Assembly (NCBI GenBank): GCA_018907035.1
Contig: JACCIC010000021.1
Span: 4,737,501-4,801,500, forward strand
From: Sycobia sp. Sy_11
Lineage: Eukaryota > Arthropoda > Insecta > Hymenoptera > Epichrysomallidae
Direction: 5' to 3'
DNA: 64,000 nucleotides
The number at the start of each line of letters is the position of its first letter. Position 1 is the first letter of the stretch. Under the pieces are notes generated by a model that was not told the origin of the DNA, ran no database searches, and was given only the letters and a program-made list of their open reading frames with translations. The position numbers were made by a program, and so were the translations under genes. Shown here one piece after another: positions 12,561-26,196 of the stretch.

Positions 12561-15500
12561 GTCAATGGATGATAATTATATTAAATTAATTTTGAGGAAA
12601 GAAATGATATGGAATTTTATTTGAAATACATCCTTATAGGCAAGTAGGTCGGGGTCGTATTACATAAATTAAACACCATTTGTATATATTTCAATAAATT
12701 TATTCATACAATTAATAATGACGGAGTTTAAAACAGAATAATACAATTATCTTTGATTTTAACATAATTTAAATTCAAGGAAACCTTGAGCACTATTAAT
12801 ATAACGTGATTTTTTAAGGGACATTTTCCACTATAATATTATTTACATTTATATCAAATAAATATACGCGTTCGTCGACCAAAGTTTCCTCTTCTTAAAA
12901 CAAAAAGGAATACCATTAATATGTTTGTCGATTTTTGTCAATACTAGTTAAGTGATTTAGTCGATTTTTATTGCCTGATAACCTTCAGACATTATTCGCT
13001 AAATTTCAACTCGCCTCTTTCATATAATTACCTATCATCAGATTAATAAATAAAATCTTAGATTATTTGTACATTTGGAAAGATCTTTCGTATATTCTGT
13101 TAATTATAATTGGCGAATACATAGATTATTCTTGAGTAATTTGAAATTTAATTGTAAATTGTGCATAAAGTAATTCAAAACGAACCTTTTGAAATGAAAT
13201 ACTTTAATTGTACTTATGTCGACTGCTTATATACAAATTAATAAATATCTTTTCATTGGTCTTACAGTCCAATACAGTCTAGTGTATTGATGTATTAATG
13301 TTAATGTAGATATATATTAATATTGTTACGTATTGTTTTCGATTGATTTGATTGTACTGTAAGACCAATGAAAAAATATTTAATAATTTTGAAATGGAAG
13401 TTTTATTTTTAAATATAAATAGAATTGTATTTCTTGCTATGAAGTAATCGTTTACTGTTTTATTATACTAAAGGAGCTACCACATCAAATTTTGAAAGGG
13501 CTCCAAATCGTAAATTCAGTTGTTTGATATACTGAAATTCGTTGAAATTGTTTTATTTAAAAAGGCGAAAAAATTATTAACCATCGATATGAATTCCAAG
13601 TTAGGAATTTGGCTTCTATAATTTACATACTTATGCCATAAGCATAATTACTTTTGAAATTTAAAAAATAATAGACAGAAACAGAAGTACAAATATTGTC
13701 ATCATTATCATTTAGATAATCGCTAGTTGTCCCAAGCGAATATTCATCGTAAAATAGTTGGTTTTTTAATAAGAAAATGCAGAATATAAATTAGTTCGAG
13801 CGCATTCTTACACGATTCTCAATTACGCTCTTTGAATCGATCTAAAATACAAAATAAACAAGGAAATCTTTGTAATAAAAAAGATTTTTTGAATTGAGGG
13901 AAATTGCTTTAGTGAGATATTACATGATATAATAAAATTTATCAGCTTCGAACAAGCAGGATCATATACTAATTGAGGTAAACTTGAATTATTGGAAAGC
14001 ATAGAAGATTAAAAAATTTTAAAAACACGGATGTAATCCAAAGATACGGAAGGCGCGTTCGAAGGTTACGTTCATTTTTCTCGTGCTTCATTCAGTATGA
14101 TGCGCTTTGTCGGCATTCGACGTCACTGCTGCGTTAATGATACGGAAACAATGGTTTGTCGACCTCGCGTATCTCTAGCGTTATCTATACATTTTCTGAT
14201 GTAATCGATATCTCAGGCATGCCGAAAATTTCACGAAGATCCATATCTATGGGTGAGAGGATTTTTTTTCCTGTTAAGCAAGATTAATTTAGATATACCG
14301 TAAATACCTAAATTATAATATATTAGAATATGATCGTAAGATCGATATAGTACATTGCGATTCAAGTGTGCAAAGCAGGTGATTCTTGCGCGGGTACCGT
14401 ATGACTGTAATGTAAAAAATTGTATTGTACATAAAAAGAAATAAAAAAATTTATCACAACAAATTATTAATATATATTTGTATAAGAACAATTTCAGTTT
14501 AAAAATAAGAATGGGATATGAGTCTAATGCATTTACACTTCTGAAGTTTGGCAGCAAGACCGTCATGATGCGTTGTATATTGCTTTGAAAATTTGAAGCT
14601 GTCAATAAATTCATCTCCGTATTATATAAAAATACGATTCTATTGATGAATTTTCTTTTAGAATCGATATTAATTGTGACTATACGATCATGAAAATTGT
14701 GAATGTCCCTGGATATAGTTTAATTTTCAACATTCACATCTGAAGACTTCTTAATCTTTCGAGGACCTTCTTATGGAAAATAGGTCGTCACCTGCCGATG
14801 GATGGACGTATTATCCCACCGGTCATAAGTCGATTGACACGCGTACAGTTAATTTTCCTTGATACACGTTCAACGCTAGCGTGATCCAAATAATTGCTCT
14901 GCACACGTAAAGTACGCAATGAAACGACGAGTTATCGGGATTTGAATGCGACAGTAGAAGTTGATTATTTACCACGTGGGACGGCTTATCTTGTATTTAT
15001 ATTATTATTTAGGGATAAGTCGAGCGAGGTAAAAAACTTACACTCTAATAATTTTAGTATTATTATAAGTAATTTTGATATTATAGCTGTGAAAAAAAAA
15101 TATTTATTACATTATACTGTGTATAGTCTGAAGAATTATTTATCACAAACTTTAAATCTTGGCCGTGGTAGTTTCGAAGAATTAATGAATAACGTCTCAG
15201 GCGCGTTATCTTCAATTGAATAAGTTTAAAAGATTTTCCATGCGTTGTAGCCGATAATTACGAATATACATGCCTTCAATCGATGGAAAAGTAGAAAATG
15301 GTGTATTTTCAGGCGTCAGGTTGACTGACGACACTTGTCCTTCAAATATCATTCATTCTTACAATCCAGCGCCAAAATTGATTCATAAAAACAAACATCA
15401 CGGCAAGATTTTGAAGAATTATAGGACTTTATTTTGAAAATCATCAGAGTTACCTTTCCTAACTTTCGCAATTACCAAATCCGTTACATACATGACATCG

Positions 15501-15990
15501 CCTCTACTTTTAGGTTATTCCAATTAACTTTTAGCTTTTAACTTTTAACATAGTTCATTCCACAAAAAGTATTATATGTAGTACTGTTATTATAATGATA
15601 TAATTATATATAATATTCTAGTATTTCGATTGTACCTAACGACAAAATAATTATTTTCGCGAAATATTTAAATGCACACAAAAGATGGTGTTAAAAATAT
15701 TAACTTAAATTGTGCTCGTATAACAGTCACGAGCATTTCGAACGAAAATCTAGTACAATTTTCTGTTTATTTAGTGTTTCATAAAATTTTAACTTATTGA
15801 ATCGATTTGAAATAGATCTCGTATCTCACAATAAATTAAACATCCCTAGTTCCAGTAATTAATATTTATATAATATAATAATTATAACTTAATTTAAAAT
15901 ATGATTTCACTGTCAAACTATTGTTTTCAAGCAGATACTATATTCGAAACTTTTGCTCCTTTAAAAAGTATACGAATTTAAAGCAGCTTT
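12561..15990. other. AT-rich non-coding stretch
   Basis: Contains the MITE at 13237-13387. Frames of 127 codons (minus, 14231-14614) and 109 codons (plus, 14894-15223) are open but unrecognised and of a length expected by chance over this much DNA. Confidence 0.4.
13237..13387. mobile_element. MITE-like foldback element, 151 bp
   Basis: Terminal inverted repeats 13237-13268 and 13356-13387 match at 30 of 32 positions, sharing TTTTCATTGGTCTTACAGT. There is no coding capacity in the 87-bp middle. The same terminal motif recurs elsewhere in the window, so this is a member of a dispersed non-autonomous family. The target duplication is unclear; TTAA-like bases occur at both ends. Confidence 0.7.
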
Positions 15991-16355
15991 ACAACGCGCA
16001 TGTACGCACGCGCAAGTTTATTATAGTTACGTGACCAGCTGCTCCGGCAGATACATTCGAAAACGCGCATACATGCACACGCGGATCTCGCATGACGCCT
16101 TGCGTAATATATTTCTACTTTCACGACTTTTAGTGCACTTGATTATCTGCATTAAATTTAATGTCCTCGCGCGGGGCAGCGTGCCCGGGGAAAAAAAACG
16201 ACGGAGACGCGCCCGTCGTTGATTATTCTCGATTCGTCGCAATTCATAATTTAATGGCCGTCCACTTGGTTCACCGGTCACTTGGCTCGGAGGCTCGTAA
16301 ATAAAGTCTCTCCCTCGTAAATTTCGTAGAAAGAAAAATAGGCAAGAGGGAGAGG

Positions 16356-16358
<3 letters not shown>

Positions 16359-16400
<42 letters not shown>

Positions 16401-16467
16401 AAGTAAGGAGAAAAAAAGCGGACGAACGTGAAGAAAACGGCTAGAGCGACGTTTAGGTTTCTGTATG

Positions 16468-16507
<40 letters not shown>
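16359..16507. repeat. (GA)n and (TA)n microsatellites
   Basis: GA run 16359-16391 and TA run 16472-16507, separated by unique sequence. Confidence 0.93.
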
Positions 16508-16510
<3 letters not shown>

Positions 16511-16652
16511 CAATGAGGATACCGGTCAACGAATAAATATCTTAACAGCCTCTTGGAATCAGATCTGTCGGGAGCAAGACGAATTTAGCTGTCCACGGCA
16601 ATTTCGTCGAACTACCGAAGTCAAGTTTACCTCTGGGAACGCATCCTATTCT

Positions 16653-16687
16653 ACACACACACACACACACACGTTTGTGTGTGTGTA
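16653..16687. repeat. (AC)n–(GT)n inverted microsatellite
   Basis: An AC run is followed directly by CGTTT and a GT run, making a self-complementary hairpin. Confidence 0.9.
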
Positions 16688-18710
16688 TACGCCTGAACTC
16701 GCCCGTATACTTCTTTTTCCGATTGGGTATAATACAGAAGTGGGCGCTAACGTGCTTGCAGAATAATGAGCCGTCGTCGGCCGCTCCCTTTTACTGCACG
16801 GGCATTTTGTCTTTAACATTGACCCGTCCACTGATGGATTCGACCGATCGCTCAAGACTTAATAGCTGTTTAAAAGAAATAAGAACAAGAGTAGCCGTAA
16901 AACCAAATTCCATATTCATAACAAGTATACAAAATGTTTGCCACTTATTTATTATACATGACCGAAATGAGAACCTGATTGTAGGATATTAGAAAAAAAT
17001 CGTTCTTATGAAGTCTTTTTGAGATGTTTTCCGAGCCAAAACAGTTTTTAATCCCGTGAAAAGGAAACATATTTCTTACTTTTCGATACTTATGTATTAC
17101 ATGTGTCTAAAATTTCATGAGTGTTACTTGTCAATTCAAATCTGCCTTAAGAAGAGGTACTCGTACAGATTCATATCCTCCGAATAATTTTGTCCAAATT
17201 CATTGCTTATCACTATCAAATTACAATCGTGAACGATTCTCAAAGCCTACACCTATTTCACTGCTGCTTTACCTTTCGTCACCTTTCCAAGCACCTGTAT
17301 AATACATAAAAAAAAAAAAATTTCTCAAATTTATTGGCAATGATTCTTCTGCTATCAGATCTGTCAAGCAGAAGTTAAATTAAATATTAATCAATCGAAA
17401 GAAGAAAAAAATTATCTTCAATTAACCCTCGCGAGGACTCGGGCGATCGCCGTTTCCAACTTTTCCGATGGTAAATGAGCCGAGGCCGCATCTCGCACTG
17501 TTCATAGCTATTCCCCGTCTGTATATTTATAATTTTTGCATCGCCCTTTTGTTCAGTCGATCGAAGTCGCCGCGCCGCTCCCTCGCTCTTCTGCGCCCAC
17601 TTATCTACCGTGCTCTCGCGATTTCTTCGTTACAAAACGGAATTTTTCCCGCGCCAAGGCGAAGACGGGACACATCTTCGTTACTTCCCGACCATCGGCG
17701 ATCCCGATAGCGCTACCTATCAGTCTAGCGGACTCGCGATTTTCTACCTGCGGAAGGTCACGTGACTCACTTCTCCAGGACTGCGAGCATTCTCTTGTCG
17801 TAAAAATGCTACAGTCTATACTCCGGGCGGCCTAGCGTATGAGGCGTCACGCTCAACCAACCAGATAATTTTAATTCGTTCCGCGGAACATTTTAGACGG
17901 CAATACCACTTATTACATTCGCATTGTCTCGACGTACGGACAAAAGCGCATGCCTACCAATTCGAAACTTCAACTTACACTTCATTTTCGCAGAGTCGCA
18001 TGCTTTATATTATAAGATTTCGTTGAATATTTATACATAATTAAGGTTAAAATTTAATCGAGATTGGAACGAAAAAATTTTTTATCGGCTTTAGTAGTTT
18101 GCTAAAATTGGCTTACATTATTTTATTATAACGGAAATGACATCAAACTTATCAAAACGTTTTGTATAGACACCGATCAACTTTAATTATGGTTCACAAA
18201 ATACAAAAGATCTAACACGCTAATATTTTGGTACCAATCGCAAATTTCATTATAAAATAAACCCTTTTTTATTTTTCCTTATATTAAATACTTATTATAT
18301 TACATTTTAATTTTAGTTCCTAATAATATCATACATGAAATGGATCTTCTTTTGCATTAATTGCCATAGTGAATGTAAATATATTATTAACTGAATTTTT
18401 TAATTATTAAAATTGAACTTTTCTCCATCGACTTTCATGAGTAACTCGAAGAAACATATACAGAGATACCCAAAAATCACTCGGAGACTCGAAGCCAATT
18501 CTTTCGCAATCCGAGTGGAAATAATTAATTCCCATTCGAGCGCGAAAAGAAATTTATGGCCATTTTCCAGCCTGACGTCGCAAATGGCATTGATATATAT
18601 ATTATACATATATTACCAGCCGACTGCCGGGAACTTTTCTCAGGAGATGAGACCGTTCTTATATATACCCGCGTCTGTTTGTCGCGCTTTTTCCAAGAGG
18701 TCTATATACG

Positions 18711-18713
<3 letters not shown>

Positions 18714-18748
<35 letters not shown>
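18714..18748. repeat. (CT)n microsatellite
   Basis: 35-base CT run. Confidence 0.95.
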
Positions 18749-18750
<2 letters not shown>

Positions 18751-19692
18751 TTTTTCTCCCCCTCCTCCCGCCATTCCAACCCCTCCGGGCCATTAGTACG
18801 GCAAAGGAAGACATCAGCTTCCACTCGGCGATTGCCAGAAACGTTTTTATTTGCATAACACGCGGGAAGACGAGCGGGGCCGAGCGATAGGCAGCGCCAG
18901 CGCGAGCCGCCTCCGACGATTTGCATTTTATTCGAGTCGCGGTAATCGATCGAAATGCCACCCCCACCCCAACCCCTCGGAATTAAATGCTCGCGCCCGA
19001 TGATCGGCTCGCTCGCCCCGGCACTCCCCCCCCCCCGTCGTTCCAGACCCAGGCGCACAACCCGTGCGTCGCGAGCGCGCACACCGCTGAATTACCGGGG
19101 ACAGAGACGGAGAGGGAGAGAGGTTAGATTCACCGTGCGGTACTGTAGGATACTATACGAAGGGAAATTATACGTATGTATGTATGTACGATAAACGAAT
19201 GACTGACATCGTTATGTCCATACGCCAAGCCACTTGTATAATGAAATATTTTCAGAAAATTCTAATGAACTGGCATCGTCCTTCGCCTCGCTCTGGCCCG
19301 TGACATTACAATGAACTCGATTAATGGAAAGAGTTCGATCATTTCTCATAGATTAACTGAAATTCACCATCTAAAATTTCAACAATTTCAATGGCCCAAT
19401 TGCTCGTTGCATTGTATTACGAGAGTATAGCGTATTGTCGTACCGGATTGCTTGGCCGTCAGGCGAATGGGACGCGGACGATGATCCTTCTCGCCCGCTT
19501 CCCTTCGACGGTGGGGACCGGGATAAGCAATCCTGTGTGTTTGGGAATAATGAAAAAAGGTATCTATACGCGTCTTTCTTGGAAACGCTCTTGACCACGC
19601 TCTTCGGTAGCGCAATGTCTTCGCATTATATATAACAAGGCATCTATTATCCAAGACAAAATTAATTCTTTCCAAACAAAATTGTTTATTTG

Positions 19693-19694
<2 letters not shown>

Positions 19695-19742
<48 letters not shown>
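19695..19742. repeat. (TA)n microsatellite
   Basis: 48-base TA run. Confidence 0.95.
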
Positions 19743-19745
<3 letters not shown>

Positions 19746-20144
19746 CGTGCGGAATTAATTGTCGAAATTTAAAGTAATATACGAATATATCATACTAAGA
19801 AAATAACTCTTTTTTATTAACTACGTATTTTGATAACAATAAGCAATGTAGTTTATCTTCTATTGAAACGATTATTTTAATTTTTATTACATTAATCACA
19901 TCTATTTAATTAATGATAGGTAGAAAAAGAAGGTCAACCTTACGGAGATAAAAGCTGAAAGAGGAAATGCATAGTTGAGAAACGGATAAATATTTTTACG
20001 TATTCCCGTGCCGTCTATCCCTCCATATAAGAATCTTCCTTGAATCTGAATACTAAATTTTAAATTTGCGAAAAAGTTAAAACCAACTTTTAATTTCAAA
20101 AACACTTGATAACGCAATGAGCGATTCATATATTATGTTATATT

Positions 20145-20371
20145 AATAATTATTTTTATCGGTTAAATTAATAATAATTTTACAGTCTTTATACTGTAAT
20201 ATATTAACTAAAATAACGACAATCAAACTGTTCTTGTTCCTGATCACTCTCGAAGAATCTGAAATAGAAATTACTATTAAAAGTAAAAATTAATTTATAT
20301 TAAAAATCAAACATAATAAATATAAAATAATAATAAAATAAAATAAAATAATAAAAATAATAAATTTTAAC

Positions 20372-20408
<37 letters not shown>

Positions 20409-20703
20409 TTTTTATATAGGTTATTATATATATTATTTTAGAAGTTAAAAGAAGAAGTTAAATTTAAGGCGGTAGGGCAACTCAGGTTGTCCTTCACTAA
20501 CGTAGAATATAGTTTATTATTCTTATTATTTTATTTTATGTTATTATTATTTTATCTTTGTTATTGTTAACGTGTTATTTATTTAGATTTAGTGATAAGT
20601 TTTATTTCAGATTCTTCGGGGGGTGATAATAGACAACGACAATCTGATTGTCGTTATTTTAATTTAATACATTATAGTATAAAGGCCGATAAAAATAATT
20701 ATT
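20145..20703. mobile_element. Non-autonomous element with long inverted ends, about 560 bp
   Basis: The ends 20145-20270 and about 20595-20703 are inverted copies: both carry TATTTTTATCGG, TTTATACT.TA, TAAAATAACGACAATC and GAAGAATCTGAAATA. The middle is AT-rich with a (TA)n array (20375-20405) and the motif CAGGTTGTCCTTCACTAACG (20483-20502), shared with 4942-4985. No open frame. Probably the same family as the 13237 MITE, in a longer form. Confidence 0.55.
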
Positions 20704-21303
20704 AATTTAATTCAAGAAAGTCAACGAAAGTACAATTTTTTATGATATATTTTTTATGATTATGCTTAACCGCAAACGACATGGAATAGGAAGTATTAAT
20801 TTTCTCGAACTTAAAAGCGATTAGATTTATATAATCCAATTGTATTGTTAAAAATTTATAATCCAATTTTATTGTTAAAAATGGTCTTATTCATCAGGAA
20901 AGTAAAGGAAAAATTTGTACATTATGTATTCTTCAAATGATCTGGCAGATATACTTAAATCAATCTCGAACCTCCAGGACTGTCACGAAATAATGTAATG
21001 ACGAATACATCTGAAAACGTGCACGCTCACCGACCTTTATCTAGATATATAAACCATATAAATGGAAGTTCGAGCACAATAGGTATAGATATGCAGATGC
21101 ATCGGGCGCAATTCAGTTATACGACTGTTGCGATCCTCGCCGTTCGTCGGCGCGAGTAGGCGTTGGCGCGGGAGGGGGAGAGTCGAGTACTCGTTTTAAA
21201 TAAAAATAAAGTAGCGCAGTCCGGGCAGAAAGAGGGACTACGGGGATGGGCGACGCATTAGCGATTGGGAAAATTCCGTATACCTAGAGGCACGTGCACG
21301 CAC

Positions 21304-21358
<55 letters not shown>
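21304..21358. repeat. (TA)n microsatellite
   Basis: 55-base TA run. Confidence 0.95.
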
Positions 21359-21360
<2 letters not shown>

Positions 21361-21434
21361 TACACATAAAAGCGACGTTTTAACGGGTCGCGCCGGGAGG
21401 CTCCTCACTCCTCTTTTCTCCACGCGAGGCGGCT

Positions 21435-21437
<3 letters not shown>

Positions 21438-21467
<30 letters not shown>
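21438..21467. repeat. Poly(A) tract, 30 bases
   Basis: Thirty A in a GC-rich context. No retroposed gene or target duplication was recognised around it. Confidence 0.9.
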
Positions 21468-21468
<1 letters not shown>

Positions 21469-21761
21469 ACACCGACGGCGAGATCGAATCAATCCGAATC
21501 GAGAGATAAATGAAGATTAGGGCGCTCCTAATTACTCTGAGAGTCGATGGCTCGTGCATTGGGTGCGCGGGATGGATGGATTGGGTGGAGGAAGGGAGGG
21601 AGAGAGGGTCGGTGAAGCACTTTTGTAATTTAGAAATGTGCGAGAATTTTAAAAGCTTGCAAAAAGAGGAAACAGTTTTTTAGCCGTTAACTTTTCGTGC
21701 GTAAATGCGAGTTTACTCTACTAGATAGTGGTACGTATGTATACGGTGTGGTTGATAAGCC

Positions 21762-21762
<1 letters not shown>

Positions 21763-21811
<49 letters not shown>
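21763..21811. repeat. (TA)n microsatellite
   Basis: 49-base TA run. Confidence 0.95.
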
Positions 21812-21813
<2 letters not shown>

Positions 21814-22301
21814 TAGATGTTATACGCGCATATTCCAATTCGTATTAAACTGATAATAACAATTTTTGAAATATATTGCGAACACCTATATAAACGCATA
21901 ATTAAAAAAATGTTAAGACTATCCTTGAAGAATAGTCCCTGGTTTATAATTATGTTAATTCAAAATGGCTTAAAATCTTAGGAAATGAAAAATTATAATG
22001 AATAAAAATGTTAACATTTTTATTGGTTGGTGAATGGCACGAAATTATAGATTAATTTATTATTATCGAGTTAAATATATTTTAAATGTCTAATAATTAG
22101 CCAGTAGTTATATCTAAAAACTGTCTGAAAAGTAGATCTGTACTTTTAAATAATCGTCCATATATGTATATATTAGAAAAAATTTATCAATTTTAAAATA
22201 TTCTTTTCATTTTTAGATCATCAACATATAGGAGAAAACGATTCGACAACATTTTTTTTATGTAACAGTTGGCATATGGTTAATTATTTTTGTTCACTCA
22301 G

Positions 22302-22659
22302 ATGATTACAAAGCGTGTGAAAAAAATTCATGTGCAGACGATATTTGCTTTCCAACCGCGGCCCGTCGCATCTTCTGATATTTTCAATGACGATGAAAGT
22401 CATAATAATAAAACTTCATATAATACTAATAGAAGCAGTGACACCGAGTTTACTGGTGTCGAGATGAAATTAATTGAAACGCTGGTGAATCAAGCGTGGA
22501 AGTAAGTGATAATGAAAGCGAAGAAAAGAGATTTTGCAACCATTGCAAAGTCGAGATGAAGAAAAACCAAAAAACATTCATTTCAATAGTATTGTTGTAT
22601 ACTGCAATGGTACAATGTTCTATTGCTACAATGATGGATGCAAAAGAATTACAAGTTGA
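22302..22659 (+). other. Gene fragment or decayed gene, unrecognised
   Basis: A possible internal exon 22302-22501 lies between a strong acceptor (TTTTGTTCACTCAG) and a strong donor (GTAAGTG), open in one frame (MITKRVKKIHVQTIFAF…, acidic and Ser/Asn-rich). An 88-base intron would lead to 22590, whose continuing frame reads YCNGTMFYCYNDGCKRITS to TGA at 22657-22659. AATAAA follows near 22840. Alternatively, unspliced neighbouring frames carry DDYKACEKNSCADDIC and DNESEEKRFCNHCKVEMKK, which would suit a frameshifted zinc-binding pseudogene. I cannot choose between them. Confidence 0.3.
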
Positions 22660-24416
22660 ATTTTCTTCACGAGAGAATGAAAAAAGTTTTTAACGCATGT
22701 ATGAATCAAGTATTGTAAACAGATAAAATACTTAAATTGTATGATGTATGATGATCTTGTACAACATTTTGTAATTGTTCCATGTTTTGAAGTTATTTTC
22801 TAGTTTGAAGCACAGTTTATATGTATACAGTTAAAAAATAAATCTTATTTTTAAAACAAATTTCCTAATGTTTACATTATATTTTTTTTTCTTGATAGAT
22901 TGAACTAACTACAAGCACTTTATACGAAATCCAATAAGCACGACTTTAAAAATTAACACTAGCCAATCCAAATCTAAAATATCTCTACAGTTCCACTTCG
23001 ATCTTTCGCCATATTACAGCAGATTTACAAAGGAGGAGGAGGAGGCGACAACGAATCGCAACATTTTTTCGTCCTCTCGATCCGTCCTCGGCCCGCGAAG
23101 CGTCATCCTCTTCGGGGAAAGTGCCAACTTATAACGCCGAAGCCGGTACACGTTCATACGCGCGCAGACGCGCATGTGTCTACAAGTCCGCTGTCAACTG
23201 GAATTTCAACGCGGACGGCGAGGGGTGGGGAGGGGCGAGGGTGGCGGCGAAATTTTGCGGCTTCGCCACGTCCGCGATGGCTCGCATATGGATAGAGTAT
23301 GGGACGGCTCTCGTCCATCCCACGGTCCCCGTGTATAAGTAAAGCCTTAATTAATTACGCCTTCCGTGAAAGGTATACATACACGGCGAGCGCTCTTGCG
23401 TACATATATATCTATATCTATATATATATATATATATACAGCGAGATACGGAGGCCGTGACAGCCGTGGCGGCGGGGGGGGGGATGAGGACCAGCAGTAA
23501 GAACGCGAACGTCCGCGCTGCGACGGCGACGGCGGGCGCCGGAGGCGAGTTAACGGTCGGTCGGGCAACCTTCGGCCATCACCGGCTATCTTGTCCAGAA
23601 GGGTTAGATTAGATACGTCGTTCAGCTCTGGGCCATATATCTGTTCGACCCTGTCTTTCCCGGTCGTCCTCTCGATCCCCTCCCCCTCCCCCCTCGCCGC
23701 GCCCTCTCTCGCGCAGACCCCCCCCCGCCACCCCCCGCCCCGTCCACGTGCACACCTATACCTATACGTGGACGCGCGTACGTAACGGGACGGGCACTAC
23801 TACATCCCCTGCCATGCCCCCTCCTCCATCTCCACCTCCCTGTATTTATTGACCATGCGTGTTCGCTACGACCGATACGTAGTATCCCGCACGTCGCCCC
23901 CCCCCGTCCCGCCTAACCCCTTACCCACGGCCCCGCCGCGCGGCTCGCTGATGTGCGCGACAAAGCGCGAGACCGTTTCCGTGTCTGCACCCTCTCCGCC
24001 CGGCCGGCTGCATACGTGAGCCGAAGGAGACGGGCCAGGAGGGGCCGGCGGGATGGGGAACCACCCGCAAGGATGACCGGGGAGTTGAGTTACGGGGTTG
24101 CGGACAGAGTGATGCATTGCCCGGGCACGGAGAGGAGGCCCAAGGACCCTCGCTCCGTCTCTCCCCCCGAACCCCCCACCCCCGCCCATCCCGTCCCGCC
24201 GTCGGCCTTCTCTCCCGGTCCCGCGGGGATCGAACCCTTATACCGCCACCTCACGGCCATTAGACGCGGTGCGCGCGGGCGCGACACGCCGAGAGGATCG
24301 CGCGCTCGCCCGGTGAGTTATTGGAATATCGACGCTCGCCGGCATTAAGTGCTTCAATTAGGAATATTATTGTCCAAAGTGCTGCGGTCGCCGTGGTTGT
24401 TGCTATAATGCAGATT

Positions 24417-24418
<2 letters not shown>

Positions 24419-24468
<50 letters not shown>
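24419..24468. repeat. (TA)n microsatellite
   Basis: About 50-base TA run at the right edge of a GC-rich island. Confidence 0.95.
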
Positions 24469-24471
<3 letters not shown>

Positions 24472-25736
24472 TGTATAGGGAACCGCAGCGGCAACGCGAC
24501 GGGATTATTAGGCGAACACTTTCGTCGTACTTTGAATCGTGGCTGTTGCGTTCGGCCAGTGTTCTGAGAGCTGATCAGATGGGTATACGAAAATCTTACG
24601 CAAATTAATGTAAGTCTTACGCTAAAATAACAGATGCATTTATACTTTGTGCAATTTATCTAAAATTAAGAAAGTTATTCTTCGACATTTTTAAATCGCA
24701 ATGAGTAGAAAATATCTATAAAAATAAAAATTGTCGAAATTTTTCAGCATTCTTAATTTATTTATTGAAATTTAATGCATGAAGCGAAGAAAATCATACA
24801 CTACATCTAAAATGTCAATTTGAAATAATATCTCATGATAATAATTCTTCATTCATTGTCCCTATTACGACTCGTTCCACTTTATATTATGATTTCCTAA
24901 ACAGAGAATTCATTGATTATTATAATATATTATGTAATAATGTCAAATATTTCAAATCGAAAAATTCTCAGGTGGTATTTACATATGCACAGGTGTTTTA
25001 TTTCGGTTTAAAAAAATCAAGAGTATGTATATTTTTGTATGTCTAAAATGGATTTCGATTCATGTAGTTTCATTATTGTAAATACATAATATAAATACAT
25101 ATTAAAGAAAAAGATGCATGATATAACGAAGGTGGTAAAAATAATTTTTCAGTATATCATACTCATACTAAATATAGTAATTATGTAATCTTGCCGAAAT
25201 GGAAATGATATCTAAAAAGTCAGAAAACGAAATTTTATTACGTAGATTGAAAAAAGGACCACCTACTCCGTACGAATGTTCAATAAGTGAATAAATAAAT
25301 GATTCGAAATTCTATGCTTTACGACAATTTACATAACAATATATAGCTTGCTCTCGATAGCCAAATCGAATATTTCATAAATCCACCTTCCTCGAGGCGC
25401 CCTTGCGCACGAGACCTCGATTAATTAAAAAAGCCAATTCGTCCCATTCCCCATTTTCGCGCCTCGATCTCGCCATCGAAATCTATTGAATCATCGCTAC
25501 AATGGATAATCTTTATCGCGCGCTCGCTGCAGAGTGTACACGCGTAGCGGGCAAATGAATTTCGGCTTCATCGGCTTTTCAAAGGGTTCCTTATAACCAA
25601 AGGCTTTAAAGCCTCTGTATGGCCCTTCGAGGCGCGGTCGTGAGGAAGACCGACAGCGAAGCGAAAGAGACAGGGAGAGTGTGTGTTAGAGAGAGAAAGC
25701 ACAGAGTACGCACTTGACGCTCGCACTAATGAAAAC

Positions 25737-25738
<2 letters not shown>

Positions 25739-25792
<54 letters not shown>

Positions 25793-25793
25793 A
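25739..25793. repeat. (CT)n microsatellite
   Basis: CT run with a TTTC interruption near its end. Confidence 0.95.
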
Positions 25794-26140
25794 CTCATTC
25801 TTCTCAATTATCTATCCAAACAATCGGGCACGGCTCTCCGAAACACCGAATCCTCGCCCAAAGAAGGGGTGGCGATGGCAGCGGCAGGCGGCTCGGCGGG
25901 ATCGAGAGAGAAATAACCCTTCCAGACCGACGCCCCGACGTAATATGCAGTCGGATAGGTGACACTTTTTAATTGGCCAGATCAAACGCCGATTAGCGGG
26001 TAAAGGGAGAGATTTAGAGAGAGAGAGAGAGAGTGTGTGAGAACGAGGCAGCGTCCAATAATCAGCGAGACGTGAAAAAGCAGCTGCGCGACCCGGCACT
26101 ACGCGCGACGCCCCGGCGTTAAGATCCAATTCCAATAATC

Positions 26141-26144
26141 TATA

Positions 26145-26195
<51 letters not shown>
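26141..26195. repeat. (TA)n microsatellite
   Basis: TA run with one G interruption. Confidence 0.95.

Positions 26196-26196
<1 letters not shown>

Larger units (their letters stand above)
15991..19640. other. Alternating GC-rich and AT-rich non-coding DNA
   Basis: GC-rich at about 15991-16860, 17431-17990 and 18480-19640, with AT-rich DNA between. Holds the arrays at 16359, 16653 and 18714. No gene supported. Confidence 0.4.
20704..22200. other. Non-coding DNA with a GC-rich island
   Basis: The island 21041-21830 carries two (TA)n arrays and a poly(A) tract; the remainder is AT-rich. Nothing else seen. Confidence 0.4.

Noticed and set aside
14231..14614. 127-codon minus-strand frame, hydrophobic
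   Set aside because: No recognised receptor or transporter motif, no splice sites in phase; a length expected occasionally by chance.
14894..15223. 109-codon plus-strand frame
   Set aside because: Begins at a non-ATG codon right after a stop and has no recognisable motif.
24221..24260. GGGTTCGATCCC-like T-arm on the minus strand
   Set aside because: Only three stem pairs and no D arm, anticodon arm or acceptor stem around it; not a tRNA.
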